From NCBI RefSeq assembly GCF_008726925.1, contig NZ_VYWO01000001.1:310001-374000 (forward strand): 64,000 bases of DNA. The letters are read 5' to 3'. This document shows, one piece after another, positions 23,651 through 31,396 of the stretch; positions within the stretch are counted from its first letter, which is position 1, and the number at the start of each line of letters is the position of its first letter. The notes beneath the pieces are model-generated. The model saw only the letters and a program-made list of their open reading frames with translations. It was not told the DNA's origin and made no database searches. A program made the translations under genes and the position numbers. Source of the stretch: Aerococcus sanguinicola (GTDB lineage: Bacteria > Bacillota > Bacilli > Lactobacillales > Aerococcaceae).

Positions 23651-24520
23651 ATGTATTCATTAAGTGAAGAACAAATTGCGCAGTTGCCCCTAGAAGAAGT
23701 GCAAAGTCTGACTCCCGTCACAGGGGGTGATGTCAACCAGGCCTACCGTGTCCAAAGCAAAGCCCAAGACTACTTCCTCTTAGTTCAACCTGGCCGCGGG
23801 GCTGATTTCTACGCCTCTGAAATTGCTGGCCTGGAAGCGATGGCTGAAGCGGGTATCCGGGTACCCCAAGTGATAGCCCATGGAGAATTAGGACCAGATG
23901 CCTACCTGCTCTTAGAGTTTATCCAGGAAGGCCAGGGCCAACAGGCAGCGCTCGGCCGGATGCTAGCCAAGCTCCACCGCAGTCAATCCGAGAGCCAGCA
24001 ATTCGGCTTCGATTTAGCCTACCAGGGCGGCGATATCAGCTTCGACAATTCCTGGACAGATAACTGGGCTGATTTCTTTATTAAGCAGCGCCTACTCCCC
24101 TTAGGCCAAGCCATAGACCAAGAAGGGCTCTGGCAAACAGCAGACCAAGCGACTTACCGAACTCTTCTTGATCGCATTGCGGAAACTTTAGAAAACCATG
24201 ATTCTGTTCCTTCCCTCCTTCACGGGGATCTCTGGGCAGGTAATTATATGTTTGACCAAGAAGGCCAGCCCCTACTCTTTGATCCGGCTTGTTTTTATGG
24301 CGACCGGGAATTTGACCTCGGCGTCAGCCTTGTTTTCGGAGGCTTTGGACCAGACTTCTACCAAGCCTACCAGGAAGCCTATCCCCTAGCCCCCGGCGCC
24401 AAGGGCCGCTTAGAATTCTACAAGCTCTATTTCCAAGCCCTCCACCTCTATAAGTTTGGTTCGATCTATCTCCAGTCTGTCCGCCAAACCATGGCCCGGA
24501 TTAGCAAGCAAAGTCAATAA
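23651..24520 (+). CDS. Fructosamine kinase family protein
   Basis: A 289-residue kinase of the fructosamine/ketosamine-3-kinase group (APH-like fold). It shows a Gly-rich N-lobe start (TPVTGGDVNQAYRV), the catalytic HGDLWAGN (about 190-197), and the metal-binding DPACFYGDREFDL (about 209-221), which are diagnostic of the family. Members phosphorylate glycated proteins or ribulosamines and so repair Maillard damage. ATG follows AGGAGGTAAAAG. It is monocistronic with a strong terminator. Confidence 0.85.
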   Translation: MYSLSEEQIAQLPLEEVQSLTPVTGGDVNQAYRVQSKAQDYFLLVQPGRGADFYASEIAGLEAMAEAGIRVPQVIAHGELGPDAYLLLEFIQEGQGQQAALGRMLAKLHRSQSESQQFGFDLAYQGGDISFDNSWTDNWADFFIKQRLLPLGQAIDQEGLWQTADQATYRTLLDRIAETLENHDSVPSLLHGDLWAGNYMFDQEGQPLLFDPACFYGDREFDLGVSLVFGGFGPDFYQAYQEAYPLAPGAKGRLEFYKLYFQALHLYKFGSIYLQSVRQTMARISKQSQ

Positions 24521-24530
24521 AGGAAATAGA

Positions 24531-24565
24531 AAAAGCTGTGCTCATTCCATGCACAGCTTTTAATT
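24531..24565. terminator. Bidirectional intrinsic terminator
   Basis: AAAAGCTGTGC and GCACAGCTTTT form an 11-bp stem with a 9-base loop. It lies between the converging kinase and pyrD genes. Confidence 0.85.
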
Positions 24566-25498
24566 TTAATCCATATATTTTAATTTACCACGGAAGTCCT
24601 CAATCGTTCGATAGCCTTTGTCGACCATGATTGCTTCCAATTCTTCCGTGAGGCTGGCAAAGCAGCCTTCCCCTTCCTCATAGAGGGTTGTTCCGACCCC
24701 TACCATGCTGGCACCGCAGAGAATATGTTCAAAGACATCCCGACCATCACAGACACCACCTGTCCCAATGATGGCAATCTCTGACCGCAAGCGTTGGTAG
24801 AAAGCATGGACATTGGCTAAGGCCGTTGCCTTAATGGTCTCACCCCCAATTCCACCGAAGCCATGTTTAGGTTTAATCACGACTTGCTCACCATGGATCA
24901 CTAAGCCATTGCCGACTGAATTAATGCAATTGACATAGGTCAAGGGATAGCGATTGAGAATATCAGCCATTTGGTCAAAATGACTAGGGTCAAAGAAAGG
25001 TGGCAGTTTGACACCTAAGGCCTTAGTAAAGAAAGAAAAGACACGCTTTAGAATCCGATCTGTTGTTTCGAAATCATAGGCAATCTGGGGCTTGCCAACC
25101 ACATTCGGACAAGACAGATTGAGCTCAACAAGTCCGTTGAAGTCACTTGCTTCCACTGCTTCTAGAATTTGATAGATTTTTTCTTCTTCTAATTCCGTAA
25201 CCGAGAGAAAATAGACCTTGTCCGGCTTGGCCGCTTGGAAGTCAGCGAGCGCTTGGAGGTAATAGGCTAGGCCTTGGTTGGGTAGACCAGAAGAGTTAAT
25301 ACTCCCCAAAGCAAAGCTTTCAACCCGGGGCTGGGGGTTCCCCTCCCTTGCTTCAAGCGTAGCTGTTTTAGTGATAAATGTCCCAGCTGCCGATTCGTCC
25401 AGGCTAGCTAGTTCTTCTTTCCTTTCACAAGAAACACCAGAAGCATTCATAAGACAATTAGAAAAATGAAAGTGATGAATTTGACTTGGCACTGCCAT
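24566..25498 (-). CDS. pyrD: Dihydroorotate dehydrogenase, class 1A
   Basis: A 310-residue FMN enzyme that oxidises dihydroorotate to orotate in pyrimidine synthesis; class 1A enzymes are soluble and use fumarate. Motifs are NCLMNASGV at the FMN site, ITKTAT, the catalytic Cys in [15 protein letters not shown] (about residue 131), and [15 protein letters not shown] near the C-terminus for phosphate binding. ATG follows AGGAGGGC by 5 bases. It is transcribed alone, and its leader (25499-25653) holds a leader peptide ORF and a terminator, so expression is probably set by attenuation rather than by PyrR. Confidence 0.9.
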   Translation of the reverse strand: MAVPSQIHHFHFSNCLMNASGVSCERKEELASLDESAAGTFITKTATLEAREGNPQPRVESFALGSINSSGLPNQGLAYYLQALADFQAAKPDKVYFLSVTELEEEKIYQILEAVEASDFNGLVELNLSCPNVVGKPQIAYDFETTDRILKRVFSFFTKALGVKLPPFFDPSHFDQMADILNRYPLTYVNCINSVGNGLVIHGEQVVIKPKHGFGGIGGETIKATALANVHAFYQRLRSEIAIIGTGGVCDGRDVFEHILCGASMVGVGTTLYEEGEGCFASLTEELEAIMVDKGYRTIEDFRGKLKYMD

Positions 25499-25521
25499 TG
25501 ATAAGCCCTCCTAATAATAAA

Positions 25522-25626
25522 TTAAAAAAAGAGCCCCTTAGCTAATAAGTGGGACTCTAAATCAGACAAATAATAATAATAATAAAAAAGAGGGACCGAA
25601 TCAAAATTAAGCATATGTTCTTTCAT
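25522..25626 (-). CDS. pyrD leader peptide, 34 aa, spanning the attenuator
   Basis: ATG at 25626 follows AAAGGAGGGCC; TAA is at 25522-25524. The peptide starts MKEHMLNFDS and continues PLFYYYYYL, coded by an almost pure U/A tract; the last codons (CTC TTT TTT TAA) are the terminator's own T tract. So a ribosome translating it would run through the terminator hairpin and open it. This is the arrangement of the E. coli pyrBI leader, in which low UTP makes RNA polymerase pause in a U-rich stretch and lets the ribosome catch up. No homology is needed for such a peptide; the function is inferred from layout. Confidence 0.7.
   Translation of the reverse strand: MKEHMLNFDSVPLFYYYYYLSDLESHLLAKGLFF
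25524..25557 (-). terminator. pyrD attenuator
   Basis: On the minus strand GAGTCCCACTT pairs with AAGGGGCTC (two single-base bulges), followed by seven T, and stands 13 bases before the pyrD ribosome binding site. Confidence 0.75.
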
Positions 25627-25646
25627 TTGACGGCCCTCCTTTTTTT
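25580..25646 (-). promoter_or_regulatory. Upstream leader hairpin over the leader-peptide RBS
   Basis: GGAGGGCCG pairs with CGGTCCCTC, extended by A6 with T6; the 5' arm contains the leader peptide's ribosome binding site. The following T-rich tract would make it a pause or early termination signal, like the pause hairpin of pyrBI. Confidence 0.6.
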
Positions 25647-25659
25647 ATTTTCTTTTTAT

Positions 25660-25688
25660 AGTTTAATCATTTTGTCCTAGACTGTCAA
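25660..25688 (-). promoter_or_regulatory. pyrD promoter
   Basis: A perfect TTGACA (25688-25683), a 17-base spacer and TAAACT (25665-25660) on the minus strand, at the 3' end of trkH. The start would be near 25653, giving a leader of about 155 nt. Confidence 0.65.
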
Positions 25689-27137
25689 TTAGATTTTTTG
25701 CCAGGTGTGCTTAGAGAAGAGTAGGAGCATCGGATAGATCTCTAAGCGCCCAAAGAGCATGGCAAAGGATAGGACCAGCTTGTTCCAATTGCTTAAGTCT
25801 GCAAAGCTAGCGGCTGGACCTACTTCTCCTAGACCCGGCCCCACATTATTATAAGTTGTAGCGACAGCTGACAAGATGGTTTCTAAGTCTCCCATGCTTG
25901 GTGCTACGAGGAGGACAAAGAGGACGAAGAGCAAGACATAGGTCACAAAGTAGTTCTTAACACTTGTCAGCCAAGCCTTATCCACTTGCTTGCCTTCCAT
26001 CTGTGAAGCCACAGCCTGGTTTGGATGGATCATCCGCTTGGTATTAGCCAAGAAGCTCTTCCATAAGATGGTGAGCCGTGAGACCTTAAGCCCTCCGGCA
26101 GTAGACCCCGCACAGCCGCCAACGAACATCAAGAGGAACAGGATAAGCTTAGAAAACTCTGGCCACTGGTTAAAGTCATTGATGGAGAAGCCGGTGGTCG
26201 AAATCACCGAAGCCACGGTAAAGAGGGCTTCCTCTAAAGCTTGGCCCAAACCTGAAGTCTGGTCCTTAATATTCCAAATAATGAGAGCAGTGGCACCTGC
26301 CACAATTAAGAGGTAGTTTCTCAGCTCTTCATTTCGAAAGGCCCGACGATCTTTTTGGATCAGAAAGAGGAAATACAGGTTAAAATTGACCCCAAAAATT
26401 AACATCCCAGCCGTTAAAATATAGTTAATCAGACTGGAATCATAGTAGGCCACACTGGTCGCCTTAATCCCAAAGCCCCCTGTCCCAGCTGTCCCAAAGG
26501 CATGGAGGATAGCATCAAAGACGGGCATACCTGCTAGGATCAAGGCAATAATGAGAACCAAGAAGAAGGCGAAGTACAAAGCATAGAGGATCCGCGCAGT
26601 AAAGGAGAGGCGCGGCACAATCTTACCAAAGCTTGGACCGGGCACCTCAGCGCTCATGATCTTACTTGCGCGTCGGTCGACCCGGGGTAAGGCAGCCAAG
26701 ACGAAGACCAAAATCCCCATCCCCCCAATAAAGTGGGTAAAAGACCGCCAAAAAAGAACGGAATGGTCGAGCGCCTCCACATCGGTCAGGATACTGGCTC
26801 CCGTAGTGGTAAAACCACTCACTGTCTCAAAGAAAGCATCGAAGAGAGAATCCATACTGCCTGTAAAAATAAAGGGAAGGCCACCGAAAAAACTCATCAG
26901 AATCCAAGAGAGGGCCACAACCAGCATGGACTCCTTGGTATAGATGGCCAAATTTCGCACCTTGCGCCAACTCATTAAGCCCCCAATCCCCATCAGGAAA
27001 ACTGCCGGCCCAAGGAAGGCTAGGACATTATCCCAGCCTTCCTGGTAGAAGATAGCGACTAAGACGGGAAGGAGCATGAGGAAGCCACAAACTGCTAAGA
27101 TACGACCGAGGGTATGGATAATTACACGTGTATTCAT
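25689..27137 (-). CDS. trkH: Potassium uptake membrane subunit, TrkH/KtrB family
   Basis: A 482-residue channel-like protein with the four pore repeats of the Trk/Ktr/HKT family, recognisable by Gly at the selectivity filter in SGFTTTGAS (about 113), FGTAGTGGFG (about 216), ISTTGFS (about 313) and YNNVGPGLGE (about 434). It passes K+ with H+ or Na+, gated by the RCK subunit. It starts 3 bases after the trkA stop codon, so both are made together. TrkH-like length and the two-RCK partner argue for Trk rather than Ktr. Confidence 0.9.
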   Translation of the reverse strand: MNTRVIIHTLGRILAVCGFLMLLPVLVAIFYQEGWDNVLAFLGPAVFLMGIGGLMSWRKVRNLAIYTKESMLVVALSWILMSFFGGLPFIFTGSMDSLFDAFFETVSGFTTTGASILTDVEALDHSVLFWRSFTHFIGGMGILVFVLAALPRVDRRASKIMSAEVPGPSFGKIVPRLSFTARILYALYFAFFLVLIIALILAGMPVFDAILHAFGTAGTGGFGIKATSVAYYDSSLINYILTAGMLIFGVNFNLYFLFLIQKDRRAFRNEELRNYLLIVAGATALIIWNIKDQTSGLGQALEEALFTVASVISTTGFSINDFNQWPEFSKLILFLLMFVGGCAGSTAGGLKVSRLTILWKSFLANTKRMIHPNQAVASQMEGKQVDKAWLTSVKNYFVTYVLLFVLFVLLVAPSMGDLETILSAVATTYNNVGPGLGEVGPAASFADLSNWNKLVLSFAMLFGRLEIYPMLLLFSKHTWQKI

Positions 27138-27140
27138 GCC

Positions 27141-28505
27141 CTACCCCCTTAGAATGTCATCCAAGTCAGAGATATCCCGTTGGTAAGCAACAATAATCAA
27201 CCGGTCCCCCACCTGTAATTGGTCATGGCCGCTTGGGATGATAATTTGTCCCTGGCGGAAAATCGATCCGATTAGGACATTATCAACCAGGTTAATTTCA
27301 ATCAGGGACTTGCCGACTAAACGGGAGTCAGAAGCAACGATGAACTCGATCGCTTCCACCTGATTATTGGCTATCCGATAGAATTTCTCAATACTCGAGC
27401 CATAGGAGCGGACAAAAGACCGAACGAGATGAATAATGCGGTCAGCGAAGAGCCGGTGGGGAATCACCACCGTTTCTAGGTCCATGAGCCCGGTGTATTC
27501 TAATAAGGCCACCCGGTCCATCTTGGTCAAAGTCTTACTGATTCCTAAACGTTTGGCTAGGATACTCAGGACGATATTTTCTTCATCAATACCAGTCAGG
27601 GTAATTAAGGCATCGAAGTTTTCCAAGTATTCTTCAAATAAGAGGTCAGGATGGGTGCCATCACCAACAATGACCATGGCTTGTTCATTCTCTGCTGCCA
27701 GACGGTAAGCCTTTTCTTCTTTGCGCTCAATCACTTTGACCGCAATTTTTCTCTGGATCAATTTGGGTACCAGATGGAAGGCAATATTCGAAGCCCCCAC
27801 AATCATAGTCGAGCGAATCTTCTTGGTCGACCCACCCAAAACCTGGTAGAACTCGCGCAATTGCTGGGTATCGCCTGTGACATAAAGCCGGTCATTAGCT
27901 CGGATAACAAAGTCCCCATAAGGAATAAAAATTTCATCCTGGCGTTCCACTACGCAGATCAAGATTTTATCGATATAGTCGAAGACAGTTCCCAGTTGGC
28001 TGAGGGCTAGCCCATCAATCTGGCTCCCCTCACTCACATCCAAGCTAATCAGATGGGCCCGCCCCCTAAAGAAAGATTCTACACTAAAAGCTGAGGGATA
28101 GTCTAAATTATTGAGCATCTCAGTAGCCGCTTCCAGCTCAGGATTGACAATTAAGTCAATGCCTAGCTTGCCATTGGAGAAGTTCAAGTAATCCGTATAT
28201 TCGGGATTAGACACCCGGGCAATGGTGTACTTAGCCCCCAATTCCTTGGCAACAATGGATGCCATCAGGTTAATTTCATCATAATTTGTCACAGCAATAA
28301 AAACATCGCAATCTTCAATCTTAGCTTCTTTAAGGACGCTAATGGTCGCCGCATTACCCAAGACCCCCATAATATCGTAGTTAGAGAGCAGGTCTTCTAA
28401 TTTATGGGCATCTTTTTCAATCAGCGTCACATCATATTGTTTACTTGAAAGGTCCTCACATAAGGCGGAGCCAACTGCTCCAGCACCCACAATGGATATT
28501 TTCAT
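27141..28505 (-). CDS. trkA: Trk system potassium uptake regulator TrkA
   Basis: A 454-residue cytoplasmic gating protein with two tandem RCK modules. The first Rossmann domain starts KISIVGAGAVGSALCEDL, with an acidic residue at the end of strand 2 (TLIEKD). The second starts near 230 (STMIVGASNIAFHLVPKLI, then VIERKEEKA). Each is followed by a TrkA-C domain, the last ending IIPSGHDQLQVGDRLIIV. It binds NAD(H) or nucleotides and opens TrkH. A 44-aa ORF precedes it by 36 bases. Confidence 0.9.
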   Translation of the reverse strand: MKISIVGAGAVGSALCEDLSSKQYDVTLIEKDAHKLEDLLSNYDIMGVLGNAATISVLKEAKIEDCDVFIAVTNYDEINLMASIVAKELGAKYTIARVSNPEYTDYLNFSNGKLGIDLIVNPELEAATEMLNNLDYPSAFSVESFFRGRAHLISLDVSEGSQIDGLALSQLGTVFDYIDKILICVVERQDEIFIPYGDFVIRANDRLYVTGDTQQLREFYQVLGGSTKKIRSTMIVGASNIAFHLVPKLIQRKIAVKVIERKEEKAYRLAAENEQAMVIVGDGTHPDLLFEEYLENFDALITLTGIDEENIVLSILAKRLGISKTLTKMDRVALLEYTGLMDLETVVIPHRLFADRIIHLVRSFVRSYGSSIEKFYRIANNQVEAIEFIVASDSRLVGKSLIEINLVDNVLIGSIFRQGQIIIPSGHDQLQVGDRLIIVAYQRDISDLDDILRG

Positions 28506-28541
28506 TTTGTTTTACTTCGCTTCTTTCTCTTAGTCTTTCAT

Positions 28542-28676
28542 TTAATAGCCAATTAGATGCGCATGAGGACGTGCCCCAATTAAAAGCTCCATCATATCAT
28601 TAATAGACAGCAAAACAAGTTTAATGATCGCAGAGCTTTGGTCGGCATCCTCCAAGGCCAGACGCTCAATCTGCAT
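28542..28676 (-). CDS. Small ORF upstream of trkA, 44 aa
   Basis: ATG at 28676 follows AAAGGAG by 8 bases; TAA is at 28542. The peptide is amphipathic (MQIERLALEDADQSS, then IIKLVLLSINDMMELLIG) with a His-rich end (PHAHLIGY). It resembles no family I know; the start is faintly like a GNAT N-terminus. It could be a small protein of the trk operon, a translated leader or a gene remnant. Confidence 0.4.
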   Translation of the reverse strand: MQIERLALEDADQSSAIIKLVLLSINDMMELLIGARPHAHLIGY

Positions 28677-28829
28677 CGCTGAAACTCCTTTAACTTAAAT
28701 TATGCATCTTTCGACTCAGTACTAACTATAATAGATGAATGGTCTAGAAATTGCACGTCTTTTTTAAAAGTTTTTTGAACGAAAAGAATGTGCTATAATC
28801 GATTATAAATAATAATAGGAGGAAATTAG

Positions 28830-30053
28830 ATGTCAGAACAAACAACTGCCAAATACCAGGCCCTTTTTGAACCCATTCAACTTCCTAATGGCATTGAATT
28901 AGCCAACCGCTTTAGCCTTAATCCATTGACGACGAACTCTTCATCGCGTGAAGGTTTTATAACCGATGAAGACCTCTTCTATGCCGAGAGACGGTCCCAA
29001 TCAGCGCCCCTACAAGTCACCACAGCGGCCTATATCGAAGACTATGCCCAGCTCTTCGAATACGGACCCAGTGTTCGCGATGACCGCTTCATCTACGGCT
29101 TATCCAAATTAGCTGAAAGCATGCAAGCTGACGGCGCCAAGGCCATCCTCCAGCTCACCCATGCTGGTCGTTTCGCTAAGATTGCTCTCCAAGACTACCA
29201 TGTGGTCTATGGGCCAAGCCGGATGGAACTGAAGACCCCAGTTGAACATACCGTCTATCCGATGAGCGAGCGTAAAATTGACCATGTTATCGCCCAATAT
29301 GCTGCCGCTACCCGTCGAGCCATCCAGGCTGGCTTTGCAGGGGTTGAGATTTCTAATGCGCAGCGTCTCCTTCCCCAACAATTCTTCTCCCCCTTCTCTA
29401 ACCAAAGAGACGACCAATACGGGCCCCAATCGCTCGAGAACCGAGCCCGCTTCGGGGTTGAAGTCATGGCTGCCTGCCAAAAAGTTATTGAAGAAGAAGG
29501 TGCCAAGGACTTTATACTCGGCTTCCGTGGGACACCTGAAGAGACCCGGGGCAGTCAAATTGGCTACACCGTCGAAGAATTCAATGACTATTTCGACCGC
29601 TTGCTCGATGTCGCTGATGTCCAATACTATGCGATCGCTAGCTGGGGCCACGACATCTACAAGGAAAAAGTGCGGGCTGGTAAATACCAAGGCCAATTGG
29701 TTAATGAAGCTGTCTACAAGCATGTGAACGGCCGCGTGCCCGTCATTGCCACGGGTGGAATCAATAGCCCAGACAAGGCCTTAGAAGCCTTCCAACATGC
29801 AGATATGGTAGGCTTGTCTTCCGTCTTTGTCACCGAACCTGATTTCGTAACGAAACTTGAAGAAGGCCGGGAAGATGCTATTGATATAGGCTTCTCTGTA
29901 GAAGAACTCGATGACTTAAAGATTCCACACCGGGCCTTTAAGGACCTGGTTGAATTTATGGACTTCGGTGGGTCACTCCCCCAAGAATCCCGCGACCGCT
30001 TACGCGAACTCGCTGACCAGACGCCGACTTCTTATTTTAAAGAATATAAATAA
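28830..30053 (+). CDS. NADH:flavin oxidoreductase, Old Yellow Enzyme-like
   Basis: A 407-residue FMN protein with the OYE TIM barrel. Visible are LANRFSLNPLTTNSSS at the FMN pocket, QLTHAGR (about 107-113), the QQFFSPFSNQRDDQYG loop, and IATGGINSPDKAL for FMN phosphate. Where the family normally has a His-Gly-Ala-type motif holding the substrate (EIHGAN), this protein reads EISNAQ, so the usual substrate-binding His is missing. Substrate and activity may differ from normal ene-reductases. ATG follows AGGAGG. It is monocistronic. Confidence 0.8.
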   Translation: MSEQTTAKYQALFEPIQLPNGIELANRFSLNPLTTNSSSREGFITDEDLFYAERRSQSAPLQVTTAAYIEDYAQLFEYGPSVRDDRFIYGLSKLAESMQADGAKAILQLTHAGRFAKIALQDYHVVYGPSRMELKTPVEHTVYPMSERKIDHVIAQYAAATRRAIQAGFAGVEISNAQRLLPQQFFSPFSNQRDDQYGPQSLENRARFGVEVMAACQKVIEEEGAKDFILGFRGTPEETRGSQIGYTVEEFNDYFDRLLDVADVQYYAIASWGHDIYKEKVRAGKYQGQLVNEAVYKHVNGRVPVIATGGINSPDKALEAFQHADMVGLSSVFVTEPDFVTKLEEGREDAIDIGFSVEELDDLKIPHRAFKDLVEFMDFGGSLPQESRDRLRELADQTPTSYFKEYK

Positions 30054-30065
30054 TGGCTAAAGACA

Positions 30066-30106
30066 TGAAGCGGCCCTCCCTCGATGCTCGAGGAAGGGCC
30101 GCTTTG
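30066..30106. terminator. Bidirectional intrinsic terminator
   Basis: AAGCGGCCCTCCCTCGA and TCGAGGAAGGGCCGCTT pair with one mismatch around a 3-base loop, between the converging OYE and sortase genes. Confidence 0.9.
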
Positions 30107-30109
30107 TTA

Positions 30110-30805
30110 TTAGTAGATATGTTCCACATCACGATACTCTGCTTTAAAGAGGTCCAAGGTCTCTGGGTCCGCTTGGTCAAAATCTATGGTGTCAACTAAC
30201 TTAGCTTGTACAATCTTACGGTTCGGGTCATCACCTAGGGCCTTGGTACAGGTCATCAAGGTCAGCATGGCATGGTCCGTCTTCGGATCAACCAAGTCCA
30301 CCCGGGTTTCAGGGACCACCTCATTGAAGTCAACCTCGAAGCGATAAATTTTATCTAAGTCCGTCACATAGATGCTATCTCCCATTTTGGTCTTATCCAA
30401 GATGGGCGTAAGCAGTAAGTTCTCTCCAAAATAATTCATATTATGGCTGGTAATCGGATAATTTCCCTGGCCTAACTTTTGTTCACCGGGGAAGAAAGTC
30501 GAAGCCCCATGGAGCATATTCTCTTCGGTTAAGCCATCAAATAGCGGCACATAAATATCTGCCTCTGGATAAGCAACTGCTCCAATCACTGGAATAACAG
30601 AATTGAGACCCTTAATCCGTTCTTTAGCAGCCGCAACTTCTTCCGCACTCGCCTTTTGGTCTGCTTTAGAGGACGCCTCCACCTGGCTACTTTGTTCACT
30701 CGCTGCCTCATGGGCTTCCTTGACCGGCGCCTTCTCAGCTGAACAACCGCTGAGAACCAGGGCCGCCAAGCTTAGGGCTGCGAGGTAATGTGTCAATTTT
30801 TTCAT
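30110..30805 (-). CDS. Sortase family protein with a lipoprotein signal
   Basis: 231 residues. The C-terminal domain has the sortase core: the catalytic His in YPITSHNMNYFG, the Cys motif TLMTC (about 188-192), and Arg in PNRKIVQ. Such enzymes join LPXTG proteins to the wall. The N-terminus is not a simple membrane anchor but a signal peptide with lipobox LVLSGC, followed by an acidic, Ser/Ala/Glu-rich linker, so it should be a lipid-anchored sortase. GAAAGGAAG supports ATG at 30805 (MKKLTHYL) rather than 30826. It lies 51 bases from the DUF4430 lipoprotein gene. Confidence 0.75.
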   Translation of the reverse strand: MKKLTHYLAALSLAALVLSGCSAEKAPVKEAHEAASEQSSQVEASSKADQKASAEEVAAAKERIKGLNSVIPVIGAVAYPEADIYVPLFDGLTEENMLHGASTFFPGEQKLGQGNYPITSHNMNYFGENLLLTPILDKTKMGDSIYVTDLDKIYRFEVDFNEVVPETRVDLVDPKTDHAMLTLMTCTKALGDDPNRKIVQAKLVDTIDFDQADPETLDLFKAEYRDVEHIY

Positions 30806-30855
30806 CGCTTTTCTTCCTTTCTTCATTGCTTAACTTTAGTTTGCCTAAAGATCAG

Positions 30856-31224
30856 CTAGTTGATCTTCTCCAATTTCCAAACAAAATGGTCGCCTGCTTC
30901 AATCTGAACCTGGTCTAAGGGCATATCACTCGCTTCTTGGTTGACTTCATAGCGCCACCAACGTTTGGCTTGGGGGTCCTCCCGATAACCATCGATGGCT
31001 TGAATATAGTGCCCATCCGTTTCAATTTTGAAATTGTCTGCCATGACATCCAGCAGACTCTCCCCGACAACTTCTTCATTAGCTAAAGTTCTTTGCTCAA
31101 GCTGCTGGTCATCGACATAAACTTCGATCGTCAGGTCTTCCTGGGGCTCGGCGGCCTGCCGACAAGCTGCCAAAGCACAAATTAGAAGCAAGCCTAAGAA
31201 AAACGTCCACAATCCTTTTTTCAA
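30856..31224 (-). CDS. DUF4430 lipoprotein
   Basis: 122 residues. A signal peptide ends in a lipobox (CALAAC). The mature part is a DUF4430-type domain, related to the C-terminal domain of transcobalamin (LTIEVYVDD, GESLLDVMADNF, AIDGYREDPQAKRWW, and a W-rich end). In Firmicutes these domains occur in surface proteins and near corrinoid or micronutrient uptake genes; the ligand is unknown. TTG is the start, after AAAGGTG. It probably shares a transcript with the sortase gene. Confidence 0.75.
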   Translation of the reverse strand: MKKGLWTFFLGLLLICALAACRQAAEPQEDLTIEVYVDDQQLEQRTLANEEVVGESLLDVMADNFKIETDGHYIQAIDGYREDPQAKRWWRYEVNQEASDMPLDQVQIEAGDHFVWKLEKIN

Positions 31225-31352
31225 TGCTTTGCACCTTTTCTATGAAAATTTCGTCAGCTAAACTTATTCTAAACTAATTTCTATCCCTTGTTAAGCTTAA
31301 AGACCTAATTCTTAGGCGTCAAGCAAAAACTGCTTTAAGTACTTGTCAATAA

Positions 31353-31385
31353 AAAACCACTAGCCTATAAGCTAGTGGCAAGAGG
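31353..31385 (-). terminator. Intrinsic terminator of the MetQ-type lipoprotein gene
   Basis: GCCACTAGC and GCTAGTGGT pair around TTATAG on the minus strand and are followed by six T. Confidence 0.85.
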
Positions 31386-31396
31386 TGCCTCTGGAT

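Noticed and set aside
25499..25653. PyrR-binding attenuator for pyrD
   Set aside because: No PyrR-type anti-antiterminator loop was seen, while a full leader ORF crosses the terminator. A covariance search could overturn this.
29109..29723. A 204-codon minus-strand ORF opposite the OYE gene
   Set aside because: It lies wholly within a well-supported gene and has no start signal or recognisable domain.
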